Source: Salivita marina
Lineage (GTDB): Bacteria; Pseudomonadota; Gammaproteobacteria; Pseudomonadales; Azotimanducaceae
Assembly (NCBI GenBank): GCA_038144425.1
Contig: JAYQNS010000004.1
Location: 372,001 to 436,000 of the forward strand
DNA length: 64,000 nt
Reading direction: 5' to 3'
Below, piece after piece: positions 37,042 to 46,845 of the stretch. A program made the position numbers and the translations under genes. Numbering within the stretch: the stretch's first letter is position 1; each line of letters begins with the position of its first letter. The notes below the pieces were generated by a model. It was given only the letters and a program-made list of their open reading frames with translations, searched no databases and was not told the DNA's origin.

Positions 37042-37896
37042 ATGACGACCATCAGCACCGCAGCGATTAAGGCCCGAGGCCTTCACTTCGGCGAAGGACC
37101 CCGGTGGCGCGACGGCGCCCTCTATTTTTCCGACATGCATGCCCAACGCGTTTGCAGATGGCGGGAGGGAGAAGCCGTGGAAACGGTGGCCACCTTCCCG
37201 GGTCCCGTTTCCGGCCTCGGCTGGCAACCCGATGGGACGCTCCTTGTGGTGTCCATGCTGGAGAAGCAGGTGCTTCGCAGCGATGGAACCGGGGGCTTTT
37301 CCGTACACGCGGACCTCTCTGCCCTGGTGCCGGAACGTTGTAACGACATGGTAGTGGATGCCGACGGCGGCGCTTACGTGGGGAACTTCGGCTTTGATCT
37401 TCACGGGGGCGCAGCACCCGTCAGCACCGTACTCTGCTACGTCCCGCCAGAGGGCGGCCGAGCAGTGGTCGCCGCCGAAGACGTGGCCTTCCCCAACGGC
37501 ACCGTGATTACCCCCGACGGCAGAACCCTGATTTTGGGGGAAAGCATGGGGCGCCGCCTCACGGCTTTTACCATCGCAGCCCCAGGGCAACTCACGGAGC
37601 GCCGCGTATTCGCGGAACTTCCCGAAGGACGCCTTCCCGATGGCATCTGCCTAGACACCGCAGGCGGGGTATGGGCAGCGTCGCCCACGGGGAACGAGTG
37701 CCTGCGCCTCGAGGCCGGGGGCCAGGTCACCCATCGGGTCACCGTGAGCCAGGGGGCCTACGCCTGCATGCTTGGGGGGCCGGAGGAAAAAACCCTTTAT
37801 GTACTCACGGCGGCGGACAGCGACCCCACGGCGCCCGCGGGCACGGGATGCATAGAAGCCGCCCCCGCGCCCTACCCCCGGGCGGGGCTGCCCTAG
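37042..37896 (+). CDS. SMP-30/gluconolactonase/LRE family protein
   Basis: A 284-residue six-bladed beta-propeller of the SMP-30 family, which contains metal-dependent lactonases. Visible features: HFGEGPRWRDGALYFSD (metal-binding glutamate), the CNDMVVDADGGAYVGNFGFD segment with Asn/Asp metal ligands, FPNGTVITPDG and GRLPDGICLDTAGGVWAA with a catalytic aspartate. It may hydrolyse a sugar or other lactone; the true substrate is unknown. It ends three bases before the convergent MaoC gene. Confidence 0.88.
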   Translation: MTTISTAAIKARGLHFGEGPRWRDGALYFSDMHAQRVCRWREGEAVETVATFPGPVSGLGWQPDGTLLVVSMLEKQVLRSDGTGGFSVHADLSALVPERCNDMVVDADGGAYVGNFGFDLHGGAAPVSTVLCYVPPEGGRAVVAAEDVAFPNGTVITPDGRTLILGESMGRRLTAFTIAAPGQLTERRVFAELPEGRLPDGICLDTAGGVWAASPTGNECLRLEAGGQVTHRVTVSQGAYACMLGGPEEKTLYVLTAADSDPTAPAGTGCIEAAPAPYPRAGLP

Positions 37897-37899
37897 GCC

Positions 37900-38352
37900 T
37901 TAGGCTGGGCGGCGGCGCATGAGGCCGCTGCGCTTGCAGGTGCCCACGAGAACCCCGTCCTGATTGTGGGCGCTGTGCCGAAAGGTGACGATGCCCGCCT
38001 CGGGGCGGGATTTCGATGGGCGGATTTCCAGCACTTCGCTCTCGCAGGCCAGCGTATCCCCTACGAATACCGGAGCGGGAAAGCGAACCTCGTCCCAGCC
38101 CAGATTGGCAATGGTGGTGCCTAGGGTCGTATCCCCCACGGAAACCCCCACCATGAGCCCCAGGGTAAACACGCTATTGACGATGGGCCGCCCGTACTCG
38201 GAACTTTTCATGGCTTCCGCATCCAAGTGTAGCGCCGCCGGGTTGTGAGTCAGGGTGGAGAACAGCAGGTTGTCCGTCTCCGTCACCGTGCGCCGAATGG
38301 CGTGGGTAAAGGTCTGCCCCAGGTAAAACTCCTCAAACCACAAGCCGGCCAT
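37900..38352 (-). CDS. MaoC-family dehydratase
   Basis: A 150-residue hot-dog-fold MaoC protein opening GLWFEEFYLGQTFTHAIRRTVTETDN, with the hydratase segment FSTLTHNPAALHLDAEAMKSSEYGRPIVNS, where the NPAALH motif provides the catalytic histidine. Such proteins next to a citrate-lyase-like CoA-ester lyase are often mesaconyl- or methylmalyl-CoA type hydratases. SD GGGAGG lies eight bases before the start at 38352. It is divergent from the CoA-ester lyase gene by 94 bases, so the two may share a control region. Confidence 0.85.
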   Translation of the reverse strand: MAGLWFEEFYLGQTFTHAIRRTVTETDNLLFSTLTHNPAALHLDAEAMKSSEYGRPIVNSVFTLGLMVGVSVGDTTLGTTIANLGWDEVRFPAPVFVGDTLACESEVLEIRPSKSRPEAGIVTFRHSAHNQDGVLVGTCKRSGLMRRRPA

Positions 38353-38446
38353 GGCGGCGCCTCCCGATGTCAGAAACACAGCCGTCACCTTGCCACCCTT
38401 CTAAGGCTGGGTCACCGTAGGGCCATCACCCGCACGGAGCCCGCCC

Positions 38447-39363
38447 ATGGACCAGCCCTTCCCCCGCCGCAGCCTGCACTTCGTCCCCGGCGGACAAAGC
38501 CGTATGTTCGAAAAGGCCCTGTCCCTGGACGCAGACACGCTGATTCTCGACCTGGAGGATGCGGTGACGCCGGACCGAAAGGCCGAGGCTCGGCAGGAGG
38601 TGCTGGGGTGGCTCGAGGCCCTGGCCGATCGCCCCCAGGAACGTATGGTCCGGGCCAACCCCCTGGACACCCCCTGGGGAGAGGCGGACCTCGAAGCCCT
38701 GGTGCTGGCCCCTGTACCCCCCATAGCTTGCTCGTGCCTAAGGTCTCCAGCACCGAGGATGTCATAGCCCTCGTTCAGCGCCTGGAGGATCTAGAGGCCC
38801 AGCGCAGCAGTCCCAGCGCACCGGTGAACCTCATGCTCGTGGCCACGGAAACCGCCGCTGGAGCCCTAAACCTCCCCACCACGGCCCGGGCCCCCCGGGT
38901 GAGCGCCGTCACCTGGGGTGCCGAGGATCTCTCAGCCGTGCTCGGCGCCAACAGTACGCGGGATGGGGCCGGGAACTACTGGCCTGTCTTTGCCCATTGC
39001 CGCCTCATGACCCTGCTTTCCGCCTCCGCCGCGGGCTGCCTGCCCATCGACGGGGTCTACACCCAAATACGCGACGGGGAAGGCCTCGCGGCCGAGTGCG
39101 CCGAGGCTTCCGCCGTGGGCTTCCGGGGAAAGATGTCTCTTCATCCAGAGCAAATCCCCATCATCAATGCCGCTTTCACCCCAAGCGAAGCCCACATCGC
39201 CGCTGCCGAGGGCCTGCTCGAGGCCTTCCGAGCCGCGCAAAAGGTGGGCAAGATGGCTTTCGCTTTTGAGGGGGAAATGGTCGACGCGCCGCATCTTGCG
39301 CGCGCCGAAGCTACCCTTGCCCTTGCCCAGAACCTTGGCCTACGGCCGACGGACAACCACTAG
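38447..39363 (+). pseudogene. CoA-ester lyase (HpcH/HpaI, citrate lyase beta-like), frameshifted
   Basis: A TIM-barrel lyase of the citrate lyase beta/malyl-CoA lyase group that cleaves or forms 3-hydroxyacyl-CoA esters. The N-terminus RRSLHFVPGGQSRMFEKAL and TLILDLEDAVTPDRKAEAR (Mg/CoA region) are in one frame; the rest, from LLVPKVSSTEDVIALVQRLE through VSAVTWGAEDLSAVLGAN and SVGFRGKMSLHPEQIPIIN-like sequence (AVGFRGKMSLHPEQI), is in the next. The change falls in a C6 run at 38717-38722 that is one base short. Correcting it gives a normal 305-residue protein, so sequencing error is likely. Followed nine bases later by an acyl-CoA dehydrogenase. Confidence 0.85.
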
Positions 39364-39372
39364 GAGCCAGCT

Positions 39373-40530
39373 ATGCACTATGAAGCCCCCTGGATGAATG
39401 ATGAGCTGCGCATCCTAAAGGACGCCGCCAAAAAATTCTTCGAACAGGAATTCGTGCCAGAAGCGGCTCGCTGGAACGCAGACGGCGTGGTGGATAAGGC
39501 GGCCTGGCGGAAAGCCGGAGAGGCGGGGCTCCTCTGCGCGGAGATGCCGGAGGCCTACGGCGGGGGCGGCGGGGACTATCGCCATGAAACGGTCATCATG
39601 GAAGCGCAGCTGGAAGCAGGCCTCGGGGGCTTTGGTAACCAGGTGCATTCCACCATCGTGGCCCCCTACCTTTTGCGCTACGGCACGGAAGAACAGCGTC
39701 AGCGCTGGCTACCCAAACTTGCCAGCGGGGAGTGGGTGGCGGCCATCGCTATGACCGAACCGAACACCGGCTCGGACCTCCAGGCCGTGCGCACCACGGC
39801 CAAGAAGGACGGCAACGAGTACGTCATCAACGGCTCGAAAACCTATATCTCGAACGGCCAAAACGCCGACCTCATCATCGTGGTCGCCAAAACCGACACC
39901 ACCTTGGGAGCCCGGGGCATCTCTCTTTTAGTGGTTGATCCGGAGGAAGACGGCAGTCCCCGGGCAGGGTTCCGCCGGGGCCGGAACCTCGACAAGATCG
40001 GCCAGCATTCCGCCGACACCTCGGAGCTGTTTTTTGACGACGTGCGCATTCCCCAGAGCAATCTCATCGGCGAAGAGGAAGGAAAGGGCTTCTTCATGCT
40101 GATGGAGCAGCTACCCCAAGAACGGCTCAATATCGCGCAGGCTGCCGTGGTCGCTATGGAGCGGGCCATCGAGGTAACCCTCGACTTCGTTAAGGAACGC
40201 AAGGCCTTCGGCCAGCGCGTGCTCGACTTCCAAAACACCCAATTCAAGCTGGCCGAGTGCAAAACCAAGGCTCGGGTGGCGCGCACCTTCGTCGACAACT
40301 GCGTGCTCTGGCACCTGGAAGGGAAGCTCGATGCGGAAACGGCCTCCATGGCCAAGTACTGGTGTACAGATACGCAGTGCGAAATCATCGATGAGTGCCT
40401 TCAACTTCATGGCGGCGCGGGCTACATGAACGAATATCCTATCGCCGAGATGTACGCTGACGCTCGGGTACAACGCATCTACGGAGGCACGAACGAGATC
40501 ATGAAGGTGCTGATCGCCCGAGGGCTTTAA
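39373..40530 (+). CDS. Acyl-CoA dehydrogenase
   Basis: A 385-residue acyl-CoA dehydrogenase. Signatures are AIAMTEPNTGSDLQAVRTTA, the FAD region NGSKTYISNGQNAD, the QLHGGAGYMNEYPIA segment and the catalytic glutamate region RIYGGTNEIMKVLIARGL. The start at 39373 has AGGAG six bases upstream. It is directly downstream of the CoA-ester lyase gene and is probably in the same operon, where it would supply or use the enoyl-CoA substrate. Confidence 0.92.
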   Translation: MHYEAPWMNDELRILKDAAKKFFEQEFVPEAARWNADGVVDKAAWRKAGEAGLLCAEMPEAYGGGGGDYRHETVIMEAQLEAGLGGFGNQVHSTIVAPYLLRYGTEEQRQRWLPKLASGEWVAAIAMTEPNTGSDLQAVRTTAKKDGNEYVINGSKTYISNGQNADLIIVVAKTDTTLGARGISLLVVDPEEDGSPRAGFRRGRNLDKIGQHSADTSELFFDDVRIPQSNLIGEEEGKGFFMLMEQLPQERLNIAQAAVVAMERAIEVTLDFVKERKAFGQRVLDFQNTQFKLAECKTKARVARTFVDNCVLWHLEGKLDAETASMAKYWCTDTQCEIIDECLQLHGGAGYMNEYPIAEMYADARVQRIYGGTNEIMKVLIARGL

Positions 40531-40548
40531 GCCCCGGTCACGCCGCCG

Positions 40549-41823
40549 ATGACGGCGCAGGCACGGTACTGGGCCTTCTACTGGCCCCTGGCCCTGACCG
40601 GGGCCGTAACCGTACTGGGGACGCAAATTCAAAACGGCGTCCTCGCTCGCATGGAAGACGCGGCAGCGGCTCTGGCCGCCTACGCCGTGGCTCAGGCGGT
40701 GCTAAGCCTTTTCAACGCCGCCCAGGCCTTTGCCCCCCAGCTCACCACGCGCTTTGCCCGAGGCCCTGAGGCCACAGCCCGGGTACGGGGTTTTATTTTG
40801 GGCATCAGCCTGGCGCTCGCGGGGCTCGTCGCTCTGCTGGCCACCTTCGGCCAACCGCTCATCATCGCGAGCTTTTCCCTGAGCCCTGCCCTGCAGGCCC
40901 AAACCTTTGCCTTTCTCCTGGCCCTCGCGCCAATGGTCTGGCTGAACGGCTTGCGCTTTTACCTCGTCGGTCGGCTCATCCAGCAGGAGCGAACGGGGCG
41001 GGTCACGGTGCTCAATGGCGTTCACCTCACCGTACTGATCGTCAGCCTTGCCGCGGGCCTCGCCCTTCGCCTTGATCCCGTGCTAACGCTCGTCGGCGCC
41101 CAGGCCCTTGCCGGGCTCGTGCACGCGACCCTGGCCATCGGCGCCCTCCGCCCCGGCGCGGAAGCCGCGGCAGGCTCCGAAGCGGAATCCGAACAGGTAC
41201 CCAGCTACCAAAGGCTTCGCGCCTTTTTCGGCCCCGTAGTGCTTACGGGCATCATGTTCGCGCTGAGCCGGCCCATCCTTTACGCCGCCATCGGCGGCAC
41301 TGGGGACGGCATCTTGACCATCGCGGCTCTGCGCATCGCCTTCGACTTCACCTTTTTCTTCCAGCAGGCAGCGAATCAATTCCGCCACTTCTTCGTCACC
41401 TTTGGTCTCGACGCCATGGCGGAGAAGCGCCGCTTCATGATTCGCGTTGCCCTCGGGCTCACGCTGGCCATGGCGTTAACCGCCTTCACGCCCCTCGGGC
41501 CCTTGCTTATCGCCGAGGGCATCGGCGCGGAAGCGGAAGTCACGGGTCGGGCCCTGGCCGCCCTTCAGGTGATGACCCTCCTGCCCCTCCTCATCATCCT
41601 CCGCAACCTGTTTCACGGGATTCTCATGGTGGAAGAGCGCACCGGCGGCATGGCCCTGGGCAGCATCCTTCGCGTCCTCACCGTCGCCGGGCTAGCCCAG
41701 CTGCTGGCGCCGGTCGGACTCCTTACTCCCAGCACCGCCGCCTGGACCCTCCTCGCCGGCTTTGCGACGGAAACGGCTGTCGTGGCCTACCGGGTACTTC
41801 GCCTCCGAGCCCTCGCGCCCTAG
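40549..41823 (+). CDS. Polytopic membrane protein, flippase/exporter-like (MOP superfamily-like)
   Basis: 424 residues with about twelve hydrophobic segments and short cytoplasmic loops (LNGLRFYLVGRLIQQERTGR, LSRPILYAAIGGTG, RNLFHGILMVEERTGG). The pattern resembles MATE/ANK-type flippases of the MOP superfamily, but no specific motif is decisive. It begins 18 bases after the acyl-CoA dehydrogenase and may belong to that operon, or stand alone. Function unassigned. Confidence 0.65.
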   Translation: MTAQARYWAFYWPLALTGAVTVLGTQIQNGVLARMEDAAAALAAYAVAQAVLSLFNAAQAFAPQLTTRFARGPEATARVRGFILGISLALAGLVALLATFGQPLIIASFSLSPALQAQTFAFLLALAPMVWLNGLRFYLVGRLIQQERTGRVTVLNGVHLTVLIVSLAAGLALRLDPVLTLVGAQALAGLVHATLAIGALRPGAEAAAGSEAESEQVPSYQRLRAFFGPVVLTGIMFALSRPILYAAIGGTGDGILTIAALRIAFDFTFFFQQAANQFRHFFVTFGLDAMAEKRRFMIRVALGLTLAMALTAFTPLGPLLIAEGIGAEAEVTGRALAALQVMTLLPLLIILRNLFHGILMVEERTGGMALGSILRVLTVAGLAQLLAPVGLLTPSTAAWTLLAGFATETAVVAYRVLRLRALAP

Positions 41824-41885
41824 CACGGGTCTCGGTACACTCCGCGGCCGAGGGCGAGGGCAACACAACACGGTGAGGCACGCCT

Positions 41886-44302
41886 GTGGCACTCGATTCG
41901 CTCCTTCCCCCGGAACTCGCCGAACGCGCATGCTGGCTTAAGGCCGGGGAAGCCGCCCCTACGGGCCGCTACGTGCTCTATTGGCTAAGGGTGGCCCAGC
42001 GGCTCCACGATAACCCCGCGCTCCTGGCGGCCCAAGCGCTCGCCACCACTCTCGACCAGCCCCTGTTGATCTACCAGGGGCTCGATGAGCGCTATCCCTA
42101 TGCGTCGGACCGGCACCACCGCTTCATTCTGGAAGGGGCCCGGGCCGTGGAAGCGGAGGCGAAGGCTCTCGGCCTGACCTACGTTTTTCATTTGGCGCGG
42201 CAAGGCCATCGCAGTCCCAGGCTGCAGGAGCTGGTGAAGAACGCCTGCGCTGTGGTCACGGAGCTCTTTCCTTGGCGGCCCATCGCCCGCTGGACCGAGC
42301 AGCTGGCGAAGGACTGCCCCGGCCCGGTCCTAACCGTGGACAGCGCATGCCTGGTGCCCATGCCCCAAACTCGAGCCCAGGATACGCAGCGCGCCTTCCG
42401 CTTCCGGGATCGCTACGCGGCGCGGCGGGAGGAAGCGCTCCTGAGCCCCTGGCCCTCAGTCCAGCCCCATGCGGGGCCCGACGGGCTGCACCCCTTCGAG
42501 CCCGTAAGCCTGCAAACGGCAAACCTCGACGAGCTGATTGCCCACTGCGCTATCGACCATGGCGTCGCCCCGGTGGCGGCCTACCCCGGCGGCTCGGCCG
42601 CCGGCTATGCGCGCTGGGAGGGCTTCAAAGCCGCGGGGCTCCGGACTTACCACCGGCGGCGCAACAACCCTCTTGAAGCCGGCGGCGTCAGCGGCCTATC
42701 GCCTTATCTGCACTATGGGCAAATCTCCCCTTTCCGCCTGGCGCGGGAGGCCGCAGCCCTTGGGGGCGCCGGCGCGGAAAAGTATCTGGATGAGCTGCTA
42801 ATTTGGCGGGAGCTCGCCTGGGCCTTTTGCTACCACGAGCCGCGCCACGAAACCCTGGCGGCAATCCCCGCCTGGGCCCGGGAAACCTTAGCTGAGCGCC
42901 CCCTGCCCACGCCGGCGTCGCTCAAAAGCTATGAGGCCCTGCGCAGCGCCAAGAGCGGCGAACCGCTGTGGGACAGCGCGCAGCGGGCCCTATTACGCCA
43001 GGGGATGCTGCACAACAATCTGCGGATGAGCTGGGGCAAGCAGATACTGCCCTGGAGCCCCGATGGAGCGCAGGCCCTGGCCCGACTGATTGACCTGAAC
43101 CATCGCTACGCCCTCGATGGCCGAGACCCAAGCAGCTATGGCGGCTTGCTGTGGTGCCTCGGCGCCTTCGACCGCCCCTTCACGCCACCGGCCCCGGGCT
43201 TCGGCACGATTCGGCCCCGGAGCACGGAAACCCATCGCGATCGGTTAGACCCCGCGGCCTTCGCGGAGGCCTGTGCCGCGCCCAATCCCGCCACGCCCCC
43301 CTCCGTAGCCATCCTTGGCGCCGGGCTGGCGGGCCTCACCTGCGCCCAGGCCCTCGCCGAGCAGGGGTGGAACCCGACCCTGTTCGATAAGGGGCGCCGC
43401 CCCGGCGGGCGCCTCGCCACCCGGGAGAGCAGGCACAGTACGCTGGCGTTTAATCACGGCGCGCAGGAGTTCGAGGCGCAGGACCCTCGCTTTAAGGAAC
43501 GCCTGGCTCAGTGGGCGGAAAGCGGGTGGGCGGTGCCCACGGCTCAGGCCGAACTTTGGTCCCTTGCCCCCGAGCCGCCAGCCTTCCAGAGGCCCTTGCA
43601 GAGGGACTGCTTATCCACTGCCGCACCCGCATCGTTGGTCTTCACCGGGAGGGGGAGCAGTGGTCGCTGGAAGCCGAATCCGGTCGTCGCTATGGACCCT
43701 TCGAGAGTATTGTGATCACCCTACCTCCGGCCCAGCTCGCGGACCTGATTGCCGCCAGCGCGCTGCCCGAACTTGAATCCCTGGCCCAGGCCGCCACGGA
43801 GGCAAAGGCGGAAGGCGCCTGGGCCTTTATGACTACGCTAGAACAGGAGCCCAAAGGGCTGGCCGAAGGCGCTTGGCCGGGCACCCTGCGCCTTTCAAAG
43901 CCTGGACAGAACGGTAAGCGAGCGCTTACTGCAATTCTGCCCGAGGCCCTTGAAGGGGCAAACCTCGAGAGCACCCCGGAAGCGATGATTGCCACCTGGG
44001 CGCCGCGCCTCGCCGAGGCCCTGGGCCAAAGCTTTCCCACCGAGAGCATCACCGCCCACCGTTGGCGCTATGCGAACTTCACCGCGCCGGCGCCCTGTCC
44101 CCCCTGGCATCCGGCCCTGGGCCTCGCGCTAGCGGGAGATGGCTATGCCCTCGAGGACACCATCGCCAAAGGGGTGGAGGCTGCCTACCTAGGCGGCCGA
44201 GCGGCGGCCGGACGCCTAATCGCCTGGGCCCTCGCCAGAAGCGCTGCGCCGAGCGCTCCGGTAAGCCCTCGGGCCCAGGCAAACCAAGGTTCGCTGTTTT
44301 GA
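41886..44302 (+). pseudogene. Class II-type photolyase fused to an FAD/NAD(P) oxidoreductase, frameshifted
   Basis: Two domains. Residues 1-460: class II CPD photolyase-like (YVLYWLRVAQRLHDNPAL start, HYGQISPFRLAREAAALGG, LDELLIWRELAWAFCYHEPR, LRMSWGKQILPWSPDG and DPSSYGGLLWCLGAFDRPF), which would repair UV dimers using light or act as a cryptochrome-like receptor. From residue 472: a renalase/amine-oxidase-like flavoprotein with SVAILGAGLAGLTCAQALAEQ and RRPGGRLATR. The frame changes at a C5 run at 43567-43571, one base short; downstream SLPEALAEGLLIHCRTRIVG resumes homology to 44302. Start is GTG at 41886. Corrected length about 805 aa. Followed with overlap by DUF2256-DUF3253, a common companion of photolyases. 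Confidence 0.85.
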
Positions 44303-44670
44303 CCCCTCGCGAAAGTAAACGCTGTGTGACCTGCGGCCGCACCATGACCTGGCGAAAAAAGTGGGAGAAGAGCTGGGACGAGGTGAAGTACTGCAGCAAC
44401 GGATGCCGGCGCCGCCGATCGGAGGCGCAAGACCCTCAGGGTCTGGAAGCCGCGATCCTAAAGGATTTGGACAAGCGCCCCCGGGGAACAACGCTGTGTC
44501 CTTCCGAAGTGGTGCGCGCGCGCTTTGAGCACTGGCGCGAGATGATGGGCCCGGTAAGAGAGGCGGCCTGCCGCCTTGAGGCCGCCGGAGCCATCGAGAT
44601 TCTTCAAAAGGGCAAGGTGGTGGAGCCTTCTCGGGCCCGGGGGCCGATTCGTCTAAGAAGGGTGGAGTAA
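44299..44670 (+). CDS. DUF2256-DUF3253 domain protein
   Basis: 123 residues. The N-terminal zinc-ribbon DUF2256 has CVTCGRTMTWRKKWEKSWDE and VKYCSNGCRRRR (CxxC ... CxxxC); the C-terminal DUF3253 has GTTLCPSEVVRARF, HWREMMGPVREAACRLEAAG and the RGPIRLRRVE end. Proteins with both domains are known next to photolyase genes, with no established role; the HTH-like C-terminal part suggests nucleic-acid binding. The start is a TTG at 44299 that overlaps the TGA of the fusion gene, indicating coupling. It is convergent with the SirB2-like gene. Confidence 0.82.
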   Translation: MTPRESKRCVTCGRTMTWRKKWEKSWDEVKYCSNGCRRRRSEAQDPQGLEAAILKDLDKRPRGTTLCPSEVVRARFEHWREMMGPVREAACRLEAAGAIEILQKGKVVEPSRARGPIRLRRVE

Positions 44671-44679
44671 GCGCGCGCT

Positions 44680-45054
44680 CTAGAGCGGAAGCAGAGCGCG
44701 AGCCTGGGCCAACGCTGCGCTATAGGCAAAGGCAAGGAGGCCCACGGCTACGGCCCCGAGCTTGGCCATGGGATCCCTCAAAATGCGAAAGGCCAAGACG
44801 CCGCAGAGCGCGTAGACCCCCAAGGCAAAGAGCTTGGCCGTGAGCCACCCGGCCTGGAAGGGCCAAAGCCCGACGCTGCCACACAGCGCGAGGGCCGATA
44901 GCAGGAGCCCCCCATCCAACCCATGACCCAAGAGGCGGATCCGCGGGTGCCCAGCCCAGGGTGCCTCGCTAACGTGGGCATGGGCCCGGAAGCCAAAGGC
45001 CACGAGGGATAGAGTAAGGAAAAGCCCGTGGGCGCCTAAAAGTATGTCGTGCAT
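44680..45054 (-). CDS. SirB2-family membrane protein
   Basis: A 124-residue membrane protein with four predicted helices. It matches the SirB2 pattern: HGLFLTLSLVAFGFRAHAH, RLLGHGLDGGLLLSALAL and the WLTAKLFALGVYALCGVLAF block. The function of the family is unknown. The start at 45054 is preceded by a G-run. It is the only minus-strand gene between 39 and 48 kb and ends nine bases from the DUF2256 gene. Confidence 0.75.
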   Translation of the reverse strand: MHDILLGAHGLFLTLSLVAFGFRAHAHVSEAPWAGHPRIRLLGHGLDGGLLLSALALCGSVGLWPFQAGWLTAKLFALGVYALCGVLAFRILRDPMAKLGAVAVGLLAFAYSAALAQARALLPL

Positions 45055-45166
45055 AGCATCACCCCCCCCGCAGCCCACCTTTTGATGATGCCAGCAAGCC
45101 TGTGAGGAGGACAGGCGCAGCGCGCTATACTGCGAGGCTTTCCGCGATAACACTAAAGGATCGGCC

Positions 45167-46060
45167 ATGCTCTTGAGCGGCACCGGACCCAGCTCCCAAA
45201 CCTACATCAGCCAGCGCCTGCGCCTTCATTATGTCGATTGGGGTAACGAAGGCGCCCCGCCCCTTCTGCTGATCCACGGGGGCCGGGACCACTGCCGAAA
45301 CTGGGACTGGGTCGCCGAGCGCCTCCGAGACCGCTTTCATATCATCGCCCCGGACCTGAGAGGCCACGGCGACTCCGCCTGGGCCCTGGGGAGCAGCTAC
45401 GGCCTCCTGGAGTTTGTGGCAGACATCGCGCAGCTGATTCGGCAAAAAAAACTGGCCCCGGTGAACATCATCGCCCACTCCCTTGGGGGCAACATCGCCC
45501 TCCACTACGCCGGGCTTTTCCCCGACACGGTCGCTAAGCTCGTGGCCATCGAGGGCCTGGGCCCCAGCCCCGCCATGCTGGAGAAGCGCCTGGCCACGCC
45601 ACCGGAGGTGCGTATCGGCCATTGGATTGAAACGCTGCGCGGCTTGTCGGCGCGCACGCCGCGGAAGTACCCCACCATTGCCGACGCGCTGGCGCGGATG
45701 CGCGAGGAAAACCCGCATTTGTCCGAGCCCCAGGCCCGGCACCTCACCATCCACGGGGTCGCCCAGAATGAGGACGGCACCTACAGCTGGAAATTCGACA
45801 ACTACGTTCGAGCCTTTAATCCCGTCTATTTGAGCGCGGAGGCCTCCCAGGCGCTCTATGGCCGGATCACCTCGCCCACCCTGCTCATGCGGGGCATGGA
45901 AAGCTGGGCCTCGGACCCGGAAGCGGACGGTCGAGCCAAGGCCTTCAAGAATGCGAGGGTCATCAACGTGCCTGAGGCCGGGCACTGGGTGCATCATGAT
46001 CAGCTCGAGGTCTTCATGAATCACGTAGAACCCTTCCTTAGCGACGGCACCCCGTCGTGA
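45167..46060 (+). CDS. Alpha/beta hydrolase
   Basis: A 297-residue alpha/beta hydrolase with LLIHGGRDHCRNWDWVAERL, APDLRGHGDSAWALG, the nucleophile elbow AHSLGGNIALHYAG and a C-terminal histidine in PEAGHWVHHDQLEVF. SD AAAGGA precedes the start. It is first of a three-gene run coupled by GTGA and ATGA overlaps with the esterase lipoprotein and the CinA-nucleotidyltransferase fusion. The substrate is not evident. Confidence 0.88.
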   Translation: MLLSGTGPSSQTYISQRLRLHYVDWGNEGAPPLLLIHGGRDHCRNWDWVAERLRDRFHIIAPDLRGHGDSAWALGSSYGLLEFVADIAQLIRQKKLAPVNIIAHSLGGNIALHYAGLFPDTVAKLVAIEGLGPSPAMLEKRLATPPEVRIGHWIETLRGLSARTPRKYPTIADALARMREENPHLSEPQARHLTIHGVAQNEDGTYSWKFDNYVRAFNPVYLSAEASQALYGRITSPTLLMRGMESWASDPEADGRAKAFKNARVINVPEAGHWVHHDQLEVFMNHVEPFLSDGTPS

Positions 46061-46845
46061 AAGGGATCCTAGGGGCCCTGAGCCTCAGCACCCTGCTGGC
46101 CGGCTGCGCCTTTTTACCCCTACCCACAACCGGGATCACCATCATTCCGGTGACGCCCCCAGGGCTCCCGGAAGGGCAGCTCTACCGACCCGCCAAGGCC
46201 GGTCCCTATCCAGCGGTGCTCCTGATTCATGGAGGTGGATGGCGCAGTGGCGGTCCCTGGCACATGGCACCGATCGGCAAGGCCCTCGCCAAGGCGGGCT
46301 TTTTGGCCTTCGCGACGGCCTATCGCCTCAGCCCCGACCACCAGCATCCAGCGCAGGAGGCCGACGTCCGCGAGGGGCTGCGCTGGCTGGCGGCCCGGGA
46401 AGATGTGGACAGCGATCGCCTCGCCCTGTGGGGCTACTCCGCAGGGGCGCAGCTAGCCCTCAAAACGGCCTTCACCACCCATTCTCCTGAGCTCCGCGCC
46501 GTGGTCGCCGGCGGCACCCCGGGGGATTTCACCCTCTTTGACTCGCAAAGCCCGATCCTGCGCCAGTTTCTGGGGGCATCCCGAGACGAAGCACCAGAAC
46601 GCTGGGCAGACGCCTCGCCCCTGAATTTTGTTCGCGCCGGCGCCGCGCCCACCTTCCTCTATCACGGTGCAGAGGACCGGCTAGTGATCCCCCGCCATGC
46701 AGAGCGGGTGCATGAGGCCCTGAAAGCAGCTGGAGTTGAAAGCCAGTTGCGTACCGTCCCCGGCGGCCACATGGGGGTGTTTATTCTGAATCGCGACATC
46801 GAGCGCGAAGCCATCGCCTTCTTGCAGCAGCAGGTGAGGCCATGA
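46057..46845 (+). CDS. Alpha/beta hydrolase-3 esterase, predicted lipoprotein
   Basis: 262 residues with a lipoprotein signal (SLSTLLAGCAFLPL, lipobox LAGC) and an esterase domain: YPAVLLIHGGGWRSGGPWH (HGGGW oxyanion loop), the nucleophile ALWGYSAGAQLALKT and a catalytic His in VPGGHMGVF. BD-FAE/lipase-like, probably attached to the envelope and acting on an ester. The start is GTG at 46057, overlapping the TGA of the upstream hydrolase as GTGA. Confidence 0.85.
   Translation: MKGILGALSLSTLLAGCAFLPLPTTGITIIPVTPPGLPEGQLYRPAKAGPYPAVLLIHGGGWRSGGPWHMAPIGKALAKAGFLAFATAYRLSPDHQHPAQEADVREGLRWLAAREDVDSDRLALWGYSAGAQLALKTAFTTHSPELRAVVAGGTPGDFTLFDSQSPILRQFLGASRDEAPERWADASPLNFVRAGAAPTFLYHGAEDRLVIPRHAERVHEALKAAGVESQLRTVPGGHMGVFILNRDIEREAIAFLQQQVRP

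Noticed and set aside
45125..46024. A 299-codon minus-strand frame opposite the alpha/beta hydrolase at 45167.
   Set aside because: The plus-strand gene has the full catalytic signature and good operon overlaps, so the antisense frame is a shadow.
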